A stretch of 64,000 nucleotides of DNA from Pseudomonas sp. RIT288 (lineage in GTDB: Bacteria; Pseudomonadota; Gammaproteobacteria; Pseudomonadales; Pseudomonadaceae): positions 62,001 to 126,000 of the forward strand of contig NZ_JFYN01000012.1 in NCBI RefSeq assembly GCF_000631985.1. Direction: 5' to 3'. Under the pieces are notes generated by a model. It ran no database searches. It saw only the letters and a program-made list of their open reading frames with translations, and had not been told where the DNA came from. Positions 34,014 to 43,204 of the stretch are shown here, piece by piece. How positions within the stretch are numbered: position 1 is the first letter of the stretch; each line of letters begins with the position of its first letter. A program made the position numbers and the translations under genes.

Positions 34014-35150
34014 ATGATCCCCAGAACCTTGTTCAGCTCCGAGCACGAATTGTTCCGCGACAGCGTACGAACCTTCCTCGAAAAAGAAGCCGTGCCGTTC
34101 CATGCGCAATGGGAGAAACAAGGCCACATCGACCGTAAATTGTGGAACAAGGCGGGGGAGGCGGGGATGCTTTGCTCGCACTTGCCGGAAGAATACGGCG
34201 GCCTGGGCGCGGACTTCCTGTACAGCGCTGTGGTGATCGAAGAGGTCGGTCGCTTGGGTCTGACCGGTATCGGCTTTTCGCTGCATTCGGACATCGTCGC
34301 GCCGTACATCCTGCATTACGGCAGCGAAGCGCTGAAGCACAAGTATCTGCCGAAACTGGTCTCGGGCGAGATGGTCAGTGCGATTGCCATGACTGAACCG
34401 GGTGCGGGCTCCGACCTGCAAGGGGTCAAGACCACCGCAGTGCTGGACGGCGACGAGTATGTGATCAACGGCTCCAAGACTTTCATCACCAACGGCTTCC
34501 TCGCTGATTTGGTGATCGTCGTCGCCAAGACTGATCCTAAGGCCGGCGCCAAGGGCACCAGCCTGTTTGTGGTCGAGGCGAATACGCCGGGCTTCGAGAA
34601 GGGCAAACGCCTGGAGAAGGTCGGAATGAAGGCCCAGGACACGTCGGAACTGTTCTTCCAGGACGTGCGTGTACCGAAAGAAAACCTGTTGGGTCAGGCC
34701 GGGGCAGGGTTTGCCTATCTTATGCAGGAATTGCCGCAGGAACGTCTGACGGTAGCCATCGGTGGCCTGGCCTCGGCCGAAGCTGCGCTGAAATGGACGC
34801 TGGATTACACCCGTGATCGCAAGGCGTTCGGCAAGGCGATCGCAGACTTCCAGAACACCCGCTTCAAACTGGCGGAGATGGCTACGGAGATTCAGATCGG
34901 CCGAGTATTTGTCGACAAGTGCCTGGAACTGCATCTGCAAGGCAAGCTCGACGTTCCGACAGCAGCGATGGCCAAGTACTGGGGCACCGACCTGCAATGC
35001 AAGGTGCTCGACGAGTGCGTGCAGTTGCATGGCGGCTACGGCTTCATGTGGGAATATCCGGTGGCACGGGCGTGGGCGGATGCGCGCGTGCAGCGAATCT
35101 ATGCCGGCACCAATGAGATCATGAAGGAGATCATTGCGCGGTCGCTGTGA
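34014..35150 (+). CDS. Acyl-CoA dehydrogenase (LCAD-like)
   Basis: 378-residue FAD enzyme that oxidises acyl-CoA to trans-2-enoyl-CoA. N-terminal helical domain, then the central FAD/substrate block AMTEPGAGSDL (125-135) and FITNG (157-161). The probable catalytic base is Glu243 in PQERL, the position used in long-chain and isovaleryl-CoA dehydrogenases. The C-terminal site used in MCAD (IYEGT) is IYAGTNEIM here, with Ala replacing the Glu. ATG 34014 follows AAAGG. The divergent GlxA-type regulator is the neighbour. Chain length is not certain. Confidence 0.92.
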   Translation: MIPRTLFSSEHELFRDSVRTFLEKEAVPFHAQWEKQGHIDRKLWNKAGEAGMLCSHLPEEYGGLGADFLYSAVVIEEVGRLGLTGIGFSLHSDIVAPYILHYGSEALKHKYLPKLVSGEMVSAIAMTEPGAGSDLQGVKTTAVLDGDEYVINGSKTFITNGFLADLVIVVAKTDPKAGAKGTSLFVVEANTPGFEKGKRLEKVGMKAQDTSELFFQDVRVPKENLLGQAGAGFAYLMQELPQERLTVAIGGLASAEAALKWTLDYTRDRKAFGKAIADFQNTRFKLAEMATEIQIGRVFVDKCLELHLQGKLDVPTAAMAKYWGTDLQCKVLDECVQLHGGYGFMWEYPVARAWADARVQRIYAGTNEIMKEIIARSL

Positions 35151-35174
35151 GTTTTGCAGTGAATTGATGGGCCC

Positions 35175-35240
35175 CTTCGCGAGCAGGCTCGCTCCCACAA
35201 GGATCACGCTGTACCTGTGGGAGCGAGCCTGCTCGCGAAG
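35175..35240. repeat. Third-family inverted repeat (CTTCGCGAGCAGGCTCGCTC type)
   Basis: CTTCGCGAGCAGGCTCGCTC followed by CCACA and the exact complement, with a 16-base centre. Its sequence differs from both the GTAGGAG and TGTGGTGAGG families. It lies between convergent genes. Confidence 0.9.
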
Positions 35241-35254
35241 CTTTTAGCGGTCGA

Positions 35255-36295
35255 TCAAGGCGCCGGATTCGGATGATCCTTGTGAATCGCCTCGATTCCC
35301 GCCAGCACTTCATCGGAAAGTTTCAGATCAAAACTGGCAATGTTGCTGTCCAGTTGCTCAAGTGTCGTCGCACCAATGATGTTACTGGTGACGAACGGTT
35401 GCTGGGTGACGAACGCCAGGGCCATTTGCGCCGGATCCAGACCGTGTTCACGGGCCAGGGCCACATATCGGCTGCAGGCTGCTTCCGATTGCGCGTTGAA
35501 ATAGCGGCTGAAGCGGCTGTAGAGGCTCAGGCGACCTTTCGGTGGACGAGCGCCACCTTCGTACTTGCCGGACAGGAAACCGAACGCCAGCGGCGAGTAG
35601 GCGAGCAGGCCGCACTGTTCGCGGATGGCGATTTCCGCCAGGCCGATTTCAAAGCTGCGGTTGAGCAGGTTGTACGGGTTCTGGATCGACACCGCACGCG
35701 GCCAGCCACGGGCTTCGGCCAGGGCAAGGAAACGCATGGTGCCCCACGGGGTTTCGTTGGACAGGCCGATGTGGCGAATCTTGCCGGCCTTCACTTGTTC
35801 GTCGAGGGCTTCGAGGGTGTCTTCGAGCGGCGTCAGGTTGGCTTCGATCTTGTGCTTGTAGCCCAGCTGTCCGAAAAAGTTGGTGCTGCGCTCCGGCCAG
35901 TGCAATTGATACAGGTCGATGTAATCCGTCTGCAGGCGTTCGAGGCTGGCATCCACCGCGGCGGTGATGTGCTGGCGATTGTGGCGCAGGTTCTTGTCGC
36001 GGATGTAATCGATGGTGTTGCCGGGGCCGGCGATCTTGCTGGCGAGGATCCAGTCGGCGCGATCGCCGCGACGCTTGAAATAATTGCCGATGTAGCGTTC
36101 GGTGGTGGCGTAGGTTTCGGCTTTCGGCGGCACCGGGTACATCTCGGCGGTGTCGATGAAATTGATCCCGGCTTCCTTGGCCCGCTCGATCTGGGCGAAG
36201 GCTTCAGCTTCAGTGTTTTGCTCACCCCAAGTCATGGTGCCGAGGCAGATTGCACTCACGTTCAGGTCGGTACGGCCTAGCTGGCGATAGTCCAT
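35255..36295 (-). CDS. tas: Tas-like NADP(H)-dependent aldo/keto reductase
   Basis: 346 residues, the same length as E. coli Tas and similar through its whole length (GTMTWGEQN, AEMYPVPPKAET, LYQLHWPER, IQNPYNLLNRSFEIGLAE). Aldo/keto reductase catalytic residues are visible: Asp and Tyr in IDTAEMY, Lys in ASKIAG, His in LHWPER. It reduces a carbonyl with NADPH; the physiological substrate is not known. ATG 36295 has a textbook AAGGAG upstream. Single gene, transcribed towards the acyl-CoA dehydrogenase. Confidence 0.9.
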   Translation of the reverse strand: MDYRQLGRTDLNVSAICLGTMTWGEQNTEAEAFAQIERAKEAGINFIDTAEMYPVPPKAETYATTERYIGNYFKRRGDRADWILASKIAGPGNTIDYIRDKNLRHNRQHITAAVDASLERLQTDYIDLYQLHWPERSTNFFGQLGYKHKIEANLTPLEDTLEALDEQVKAGKIRHIGLSNETPWGTMRFLALAEARGWPRAVSIQNPYNLLNRSFEIGLAEIAIREQCGLLAYSPLAFGFLSGKYEGGARPPKGRLSLYSRFSRYFNAQSEAACSRYVALAREHGLDPAQMALAFVTQQPFVTSNIIGATTLEQLDSNIASFDLKLSDEVLAGIEAIHKDHPNPAP

Positions 36296-36470
36296 CGGGT
36301 ACTCCTTGGGCAAAACAATCATAAAAGCAGGTTGAAAAATTTTTCGCAATCTGCATAATTGCCGACCTCTTTCTGCAGTGGAAGTGATGCGCCGCCGCCG
36401 AAGAATCTTGCCGTTGAACGGACGCGCCGACCCGAGCCCCCGAAAGCGTCTGTATCCGGCTGCCTTTGAC

Positions 36471-36499
36471 TTGTCAAAGTACGCACTATTCAGTAAGAT
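36471..36499 (+). promoter_or_regulatory. Sigma-70-type promoter for rplM-rpsI
   Basis: TTGTCA (36471-36476), 17-bp spacer, TAAGAT (36494-36499). It lies about 40 bp before the rplM start. Ribosomal-protein promoters are typically strong and sit at this distance. Confidence 0.6.
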
Positions 36500-36539
36500 C
36501 CGCCGTCTTATTTACAGGCGGCCCCTGAGGCTATAAAGA

Positions 36540-36968
36540 ATGAAAACTTTTACTGCTAAACCGGAAACAGTAAAGCGCGACTGGTTTGTCGTCGACGCTG
36601 CTGGTCAGACCCTGGGTCGTCTGGCCACCGAAATCGCGAGCCGTCTGCGTGGCAAGCACAAGCCTGAGTACACTCCTCACGTTGACACCGGCGACTACAT
36701 CGTCGTAATCAACGCCGAGCAGATCCGTGTAACCGGCGCTAAAACCACTGACAAAATGTACTACTCCCACTCCGGTTTCCCGGGCGGCATCAAGTCGATC
36801 AACTTTGAAAAGCTGATCGCCAAAGCCCCTGAGCGCGTGATCGAGACCGCGGTTAAAGGCATGCTGCCTAAGAACCCGCTGGGTCGTGACATGTACCGTA
36901 AGCTGAAAGTCTATGCGGGCGCTGCACACCCTCATACTGCTCAGCAGCCCCAAGAACTGAAGATTTAA
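36540..36968 (+). CDS. rplM: 50S ribosomal protein L13
   Basis: 142 residues, the standard length. It has [20 protein letters not shown] near the N-terminus and [16 protein letters not shown] near the C-terminus, both L13 signatures. L13 is an early assembly protein of the large subunit that binds 23S rRNA. It is followed after 14 bp by rpsI, the usual rplM-rpsI operon. The start is the first ATG after the promoter. Confidence 0.97.
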   Translation: MKTFTAKPETVKRDWFVVDAAGQTLGRLATEIASRLRGKHKPEYTPHVDTGDYIVVINAEQIRVTGAKTTDKMYYSHSGFPGGIKSINFEKLIAKAPERVIETAVKGMLPKNPLGRDMYRKLKVYAGAAHPHTAQQPQELKI

Positions 36969-36982
36969 CGGAATAGTTCATT

Positions 36983-37375
36983 ATGTCGGCGACTCAAAAT
37001 TACGGCACTGGCCGTCGCAAGACCGCAACCGCACGCGTTTTCCTGCGTCCGGGTACTGGTAACATCTCCATCAACAACCGCTCCCTGGACTCGTTCTTCG
37101 GCCGCGAAACTGCCCGCATGGTAGTTCGTCAGCCGCTGGAACTGACCGAGACTGTCGAGAAGTTCGACATCTACGTCACTGTCATCGGTGGTGGTGTAAG
37201 TGGTCAGGCTGGCGCAATCCGCCACGGCATCACTCGCGCTCTGATGGACTACGACGAAACCCTGCGTAGCGCTCTGCGCAAAGCTGGCTTCGTTACTCGC
37301 GACGCCCGTGAAGTTGAACGTAAGAAAGTTGGTCTGCGTAAAGCGCGTAAGCGTCCGCAGTACTCGAAGCGTTAA
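36983..37375 (+). CDS. rpsI: 30S ribosomal protein S9
   Basis: 130 residues ending in the conserved SKR tail that reaches the P-site tRNA. N-terminal [15 protein letters not shown] is the S9 signature, and [15 protein letters not shown] is also conserved. Co-transcribed with rplM; a terminator follows at 37398. Confidence 0.97.
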   Translation: MSATQNYGTGRRKTATARVFLRPGTGNISINNRSLDSFFGRETARMVVRQPLELTETVEKFDIYVTVIGGGVSGQAGAIRHGITRALMDYDETLRSALRKAGFVTRDAREVERKKVGLRKARKRPQYSKR

Positions 37376-37397
37376 TTCGTTTCCACGTTCAAAAAAG

Positions 37398-37432
37398 AAC
37401 GCCCGATTCCTCACGGAACCGGGCGTTTTTTT
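37398..37432 (+). terminator. Rho-independent terminator after rpsI
   Basis: AACGCCCGATTCC / GGAACCGGGCGTT with one A-C mismatch, a four-base loop and a run of T. Confidence 0.88.
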
Positions 37433-37469
37433 ATGCCTGCGATTTATTAAAGAATTGCGCTGTGACAAC

Positions 37470-37496
37470 TTGCCACATTCGTAGACCCCCTATACT
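37470..37496 (+). promoter_or_regulatory. Possible promoter of petABC
   Basis: TTGCCA (37470-37475) and TATACT (37491-37496) with a short 15-bp spacer, about 150 bp upstream of petA. The -10 element is good; the -35 is uncertain. Confidence 0.4.
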
Positions 37497-37644
37497 ACAA
37501 GGCTTGAGGGTGGGAGCTCCGGGTAATTCCCTTGTCAGAATTGGGGCTTTTCATTACCATCTCGGCAAAATTTTTATAAGTAACATTGATTTATTTAGTA
37601 GATGCCTGATTTAACAGGCCACAAAGCTGATGGGAGAGGACTGA

Positions 37645-38238
37645 ATGAGCAATGACGGCGTGAATGCAGGCCGGCGTCGCTTCTTGGTAGCAGCCACATC
37701 CGTGGTGGGTGCTGCAGGAGCGGTGGGGGCTGCGGTCCCGTTCGTGGGGTCATGGTTTCCCAGTGCCAAGGCGAAAGCCGCCGGTGCACCGGTGAAAGTG
37801 AATGTCAGCAAGATCGAGCCAGGACAGCAGATGATTGCCGAGTGGCGCGGCCAGCCGGTGTTCATTGTCCGCCGTACTGCGGAAATCCTGGGGAATCTCA
37901 AGAAGATCGAGGGCCAGCTCTCCGATCCGACTTCCAAAAACTCCACGCAACCTACCTATGTCGATCCTGAAGTGCGTTCGATCAAGCCGGAAATTCTGCT
38001 GCTGATCGGGATCTGCACTCACTTGGGTTGCTCACCAACCTTCCGTCCCGAAGTGGCGCCTGCGGATCTGGGTAAAGATTGGGTCGGTGGCTATTTCTGC
38101 CCTTGCCACGGCTCCCACTACGATCTGGCTGGCCGCGTCTACAAGTCGCAACCTGCGCCTTTGAACCTGCCAGTTCCCCCGCATTCCTATGAGACCGATG
38201 ACCTGATTGTCATTGGCGTCGATACGGAGAAAGCGTGA
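37645..38238 (+). CDS. petA: Ubiquinol-cytochrome c reductase Rieske iron-sulfur subunit
   Basis: 197 residues. A Tat-type N-terminal region (GRRRFLVAA) is followed by a single membrane anchor, then the Rieske [2Fe-2S] domain with ligand boxes CTHLGC (about 129-134) and CPCHGSHYD (about 152-160). It transfers electrons from ubiquinol to cytochrome c1 in the bc1 complex at the periplasmic face. The stop overlaps the petB start (TGATG), so translation is coupled. ATG 37645 follows GGGAGAGG. Confidence 0.96.
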   Translation: MSNDGVNAGRRRFLVAATSVVGAAGAVGAAVPFVGSWFPSAKAKAAGAPVKVNVSKIEPGQQMIAEWRGQPVFIVRRTAEILGNLKKIEGQLSDPTSKNSTQPTYVDPEVRSIKPEILLLIGICTHLGCSPTFRPEVAPADLGKDWVGGYFCPCHGSHYDLAGRVYKSQPAPLNLPVPPHSYETDDLIVIGVDTEKA

Positions 38239-39449
38239 TGAGCAAATTCATGGATTGGGTTGATGCGCGCTTCCCCGCGACCAAAATGTGGGAAGACCAT
38301 CTCAGCAAGTATTACGCGCCAAAAAACTTCAACTTCTTCTATTTCTTCGGCTCCCTGGCGTTGCTGGTGCTGGTCAACCAGATCGTCACCGGTGTCTGGC
38401 TGACGATGAGCTACACGCCGTCGGCAGAAGAGGCGTTCGCTTCCGTCGAATACATCATGCGCGACGTCGAGTACGGCTCGATCCTGCGTCTGCTGCACTC
38501 GACAGGCGCTTCGGCGTTCTTCATCGTGGTCTATCTGCACATGTTCCGTGGCCTGCTCTACGGTTCGTATCAGAAACCACGCGAACTCGTCTGGGTGTTC
38601 GGCATGCTGATCTACCTGGCGCTGATGGCCGAGGCCTTCATGGGTTATCTGCTGCCGTGGGGCCAGATGTCCTACTGGGGTGCCCAGGTGATCATCTCGC
38701 TGTTCGGTGCGATTCCGGTAATCGGTAACGACCTGACCCAGTGGATTCGTGGTGACTACCTGATCTCCGGAATCACCCTGAACCGCTTCTTCGCCCTGCA
38801 CGTCGTGGCGCTGCCGATCGTGATTCTCGGTCTGGTGGTGCTGCACATTCTGGCGCTGCACGAAGTCGGTTCGAACAACCCTGATGGCGTCGACATCAAG
38901 AAGCACAAAGACGAAAACGGCATCCCGCTGGACGGCATTGCTTTCCATCCGTACTACACCGTGAAAGACATCGTCGGCGTGGTGGTGTTCCTGTTCATCT
39001 TCTGCTTTATCGTGTTCTTCTTCCCGGAAATGGGCGGCTACTTCCTCGAAAAGCCTAACTTTGAACAAGCCAACCCGTTCAAGACGCCTGAGCACATTGC
39101 CCCGGTCTGGTACTTCACGCCGTTCTACGCGATCTTGCGTGCGATCCCGGACAAACTCATGGGCGTTATCGCCATGGGCGCCTCGATTGCCTTGCTCTTT
39201 GTCTTGCCGTGGCTGGATCGCAGCCCGGTCAAATCGATGCGCTACAAGGGCTGGATGAGCAAGATCTGGCTGCTGGTGTTCTGCATTTCCTTCGTGATCC
39301 TCGGCATTCTGGGCGTACTGGCTCCGACGCCGGAGCGCACGCTGGTGTCGCAGATCTGCACCTTCCTGTACTTCGCCTACTTCATTCTGATGCCGTTCTA
39401 CACCAGGCTCGAGAAGACCAAACCGGTTCCGGAAAGGGTGACTGGCTGA
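38238..39449 (+). CDS. petB: Cytochrome b subunit of bc1 complex
   Basis: 403-residue, full-length cytochrome b with eight expected membrane helices. The two b-hemes are held by histidines in helices 2 and 4 (LLHSTGASAFF and YLHMF, then FALHVV and VVLHILALHEVG). The quinol-oxidation loop reads PVWY rather than the PEWY of mitochondria and alpha-proteobacteria. ATG 38238 is used; a GTG just before it in the same frame is less likely because the TGATG coupling fits petA. Second gene of petABC. Confidence 0.96.
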   Translation: MSKFMDWVDARFPATKMWEDHLSKYYAPKNFNFFYFFGSLALLVLVNQIVTGVWLTMSYTPSAEEAFASVEYIMRDVEYGSILRLLHSTGASAFFIVVYLHMFRGLLYGSYQKPRELVWVFGMLIYLALMAEAFMGYLLPWGQMSYWGAQVIISLFGAIPVIGNDLTQWIRGDYLISGITLNRFFALHVVALPIVILGLVVLHILALHEVGSNNPDGVDIKKHKDENGIPLDGIAFHPYYTVKDIVGVVVFLFIFCFIVFFFPEMGGYFLEKPNFEQANPFKTPEHIAPVWYFTPFYAILRAIPDKLMGVIAMGASIALLFVLPWLDRSPVKSMRYKGWMSKIWLLVFCISFVILGILGVLAPTPERTLVSQICTFLYFAYFILMPFYTRLEKTKPVPERVTG

Positions 39450-40231
39450 TGAAAAAGTTATTTTTTGCTCTGATTTTTGCTGCGCTGCCTGTGCTGTCTT
39501 TTGCCGCCGAACACGGTGGTCCGGAGCTGGAAAAAGTCGATATCGACGTGTCCGACAAGGCTGCTCTGCAAGATGGTGCGCGTACCTTCGCCAACTATTG
39601 CATGGGTTGCCACAGTGCCAAGTTCCAGCGTTACGAGCGGGTAGCCGATGACCTCGGCATTCCCCACGACATGATGCTCGAGAAGCTGGTGTTCACCGGC
39701 GCCAAGATCGGCGACCACATGAACATTGGCATGCAGCCGGCCGACGCCAAGACCTGGTTCGGTGCTGCTCCGCCGGACCTGACCCTGGTGGCTCGCGTAC
39801 GTGGCACCGACTGGCTCTACGGTTACTTGCGCTCGTTTTACGAAGATCCGGCGCGCCCTTGGGGCGTGAACAACAAGGTCTTCCCGAACGTCGGCATGCC
39901 TAACGTGCTGGTCGGCCTGCAGGGGCGCCAGGTAGTTGGCTGCAAGCAGGTGCAGATCGTCGAGGACGGCAAGAAGCAATACGATCCTCTGACCGGTACG
40001 CCGCTGACACATGAAGCGTGCGATCAGTTGACCATCGTGCCGAAATCCGGTGCTCTGAACGAAGAGCAGTTCGATGAGAAGGTCAAGAATCTGGTAACCT
40101 TCCTGGCTTACTCGGCTAACCCGGTTAAGCTGCAACATCAGCGCATCGGTACTTACGTCTTGCTGTACCTGGCGTTCTTCTTTGTGTTCGCCTACCTGCT
40201 CAAGCGTGAATACTGGAAAGACGTGCACTGA
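39449..40231 (+). CDS. petC: Cytochrome c1 of bc1 complex
   Basis: 260 residues. A Sec signal peptide (LFFALIFAALPVLSFAAEH) is followed by a c-type heme site CMGCH (about 51-55) and a C-terminal membrane anchor (about 232-250, YVLLYLAFFFVFAYLL). It accepts electrons from the Rieske protein and passes them to soluble c-type cytochromes. It overlaps petB at TGATG. A large hairpin terminator follows. Confidence 0.95.
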   Translation: MKKLFFALIFAALPVLSFAAEHGGPELEKVDIDVSDKAALQDGARTFANYCMGCHSAKFQRYERVADDLGIPHDMMLEKLVFTGAKIGDHMNIGMQPADAKTWFGAAPPDLTLVARVRGTDWLYGYLRSFYEDPARPWGVNNKVFPNVGMPNVLVGLQGRQVVGCKQVQIVEDGKKQYDPLTGTPLTHEACDQLTIVPKSGALNEEQFDEKVKNLVTFLAYSANPVKLQHQRIGTYVLLYLAFFFVFAYLLKREYWKDVH

Positions 40232-40255
40232 TACGCTTCAAGCATTGCTGTTAAT

Positions 40256-40340
40256 CGCGCGCGCCCAAGGGTTCCTCCGATAACGCAATGTCTGGTTCGC
40301 CAGACATTGCGGGAGGTGCCTTCTGGGCGCGCGCGTTTTT
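40256..40340 (+). terminator. Extended multi-helix terminator between petC and sspA
   Basis: Outer 12-bp stem CGCGCGCGCCCA / TGGGCGCGCGCG followed directly by TTTTT. Inside is a second perfect 11-bp stem (GCAATGTCTGG / CCAGACATTGC) capped by TTCG, with further AAGG/CCTT and CCTCC/GGAGG pairing between them. In effect it is one long interrupted hairpin of about 80 nt. Confidence 0.85.
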
Positions 40341-40377
40341 CCGGTTCCGATAATTTCAACAAGCGAGGAGGATCGCC

Positions 40378-40995
40378 ATGGGCGTGACCAATCGGTTGGC
40401 CTGTTACTCCGACCCCGCCGACCACTATTCCCACCGAGTGCGCATCGTGCTTGCAGAGAAGGGTGTCAGCGCCGAAATCATTTACGTGGAAGCTGGTCGC
40501 CAGCCGCCTAAACTGATTGAGGTGAACCCTTACGGCAGTCTCCCGACACTGGTCGATCGCGACCTGGCGTTGTGGGAGTCGACCGTGGTGATGGAATATC
40601 TGGATGAGCGTTACCCGCATCCGCCACTGATGCCGGTTTATCCGGTGGCGCGTGCCAACAGCCGTCTGCTGATTCATCGTATTCAGCGTGACTGGTGTGG
40701 TCTGGTGGATCTGATTCTTGATCCCAAGTCCAAGGAGGCCGCGCGTGTCGTGGCGCGTAAGGAATTGCGTGAAAGCCTGACGGGCGTGTCGCCGCTGTTT
40801 GCCGACAAGCCGTTTTTCCTCAGTGAGGAACAAAGTCTGGTGGATTGCTGCCTATTGCCAATACTCTGGCGTTTGCCGATTCTGGGTATTGAACTGCCGC
40901 GGCCGGCCAAGCCGCTGCTTGATTATATGGAGCGCCAGTTTGCGCGTGAGGCTTTCCAGGCGAGTCTGTCTGGCGTCGAACGCGATATGCGCTAA
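40378..40995 (+). CDS. sspA: Stringent starvation protein A
   Basis: 205 residues with a glutathione-S-transferase fold: thioredoxin-like N-terminal half ([21 protein letters not shown]) and helical C-terminal half (about 90-205). SspA binds RNA polymerase and alters promoter choice in starvation and virulence; it lacks transferase activity. It has a strong AGGAGG ahead of the ATG. It is followed 16 bp later by sspB, the standard pair. Confidence 0.94.
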   Translation: MGVTNRLACYSDPADHYSHRVRIVLAEKGVSAEIIYVEAGRQPPKLIEVNPYGSLPTLVDRDLALWESTVVMEYLDERYPHPPLMPVYPVARANSRLLIHRIQRDWCGLVDLILDPKSKEAARVVARKELRESLTGVSPLFADKPFFLSEEQSLVDCCLLPILWRLPILGIELPRPAKPLLDYMERQFAREAFQASLSGVERDMR

Positions 40996-41011
40996 GGCTT
41001 AAGGAGCCGCT

Positions 41012-41425
41012 ATGAACTCCAGTCGACCTTATCTGGTCCGCGCGCTCTACGAGTGGATTGTGGATAACGATTGCACCCCGCACATGCTGGTCAATTCCGA
41101 ATACCCGGCGGTGCAAGTGCCGCAGGGTTTCGCCAGTGACGGGCAGATTGTCCTGAACATTTCGCCCAGCGCCGTGCGGCATCTGCACATGGACAACGAT
41201 GTGGTGACCTTCGAGGGTCGCTTCGGTGGCGTTCCGCACAGCCTGTATGTGCCGATCAGTGCGATCCTGGGTATCTATGCCCGAGAGAACGGGCAGGGCA
41301 TGGTGTTCGATCTCGAGTCGCCGATGGATGACGAAGACGATATCGAACCCGATGACGACTTGCCGCCGCCGGACAGCGAGCCGCCGCGCCCAAGCGGCCG
41401 GCCAAGCCTGAAAGTGGTGAAGTAA
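41012..41425 (+). CDS. sspB: ClpXP protease specificity-enhancing factor SspB
   Basis: 137 residues. The N-terminal half (about 1-105) is the dimeric adaptor fold that binds ssrA-tagged peptides. The acidic, proline-rich tail (DDEDDIEPDDDLPPPDSEPP) ends in the ClpX-docking peptide RPSLKVVK. SspB delivers substrates from stalled ribosomes to ClpXP. Second gene of the sspAB operon, with a ribosome site (AAGGAG) and terminator. Confidence 0.95.
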   Translation: MNSSRPYLVRALYEWIVDNDCTPHMLVNSEYPAVQVPQGFASDGQIVLNISPSAVRHLHMDNDVVTFEGRFGGVPHSLYVPISAILGIYARENGQGMVFDLESPMDDEDDIEPDDDLPPPDSEPPRPSGRPSLKVVK

Positions 41426-41426
41426 T

Positions 41427-41456
41427 AAAAAGGCGACCCGAGAGGGTCGCCTTTTT
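41427..41456 (+). terminator. Rho-independent terminator after sspB
   Basis: AAAAAGGCGACCC / GGGTCGCCTTTTT with loop GAGA, immediately after the sspB stop. Confidence 0.9.
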
Positions 41457-41464
41457 TATTGCGC

Positions 41465-41559
41465 GGGAGCTGCCGAAGGCTCGGGCCGCGTTCGGACGAT
41501 CTTTTGATCTTGTTTTTAAGATCACGATCAAAAGATCGCAGCCTGCGGCAGCTCCTACA
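41465..41559. repeat. REP-like inverted repeat, variant with TCGGGCCGCGTTCGGA insert
   Basis: The right arm is the common GATCGCAGCCTGCGGCAGC form. The left arm reads GGAGCTGCCGAAGGC, then TCGGGCCGCGTTCGGA, then CGATCTTTTGAT, so its middle is replaced by an unrelated short hairpin-like sequence. Confidence 0.85.
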
Positions 41560-41568
41560 CTGTGTACG

Positions 41569-43203
<1,635 letters not shown>

Positions 43204-43204
<1 letters not shown>

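Noticed and set aside
35175..35240. Simple terminator for the acyl-CoA dehydrogenase
   Set aside because: The arms are long and GC-rich without a T run and have the look of an intergenic repeat family; it may still affect transcript ends.
40256..40340. Attachment site or insertion-sequence end
   Set aside because: The inverted repeats are nested and followed by a T run, as expected for a terminator, with no target duplication or transposase nearby.
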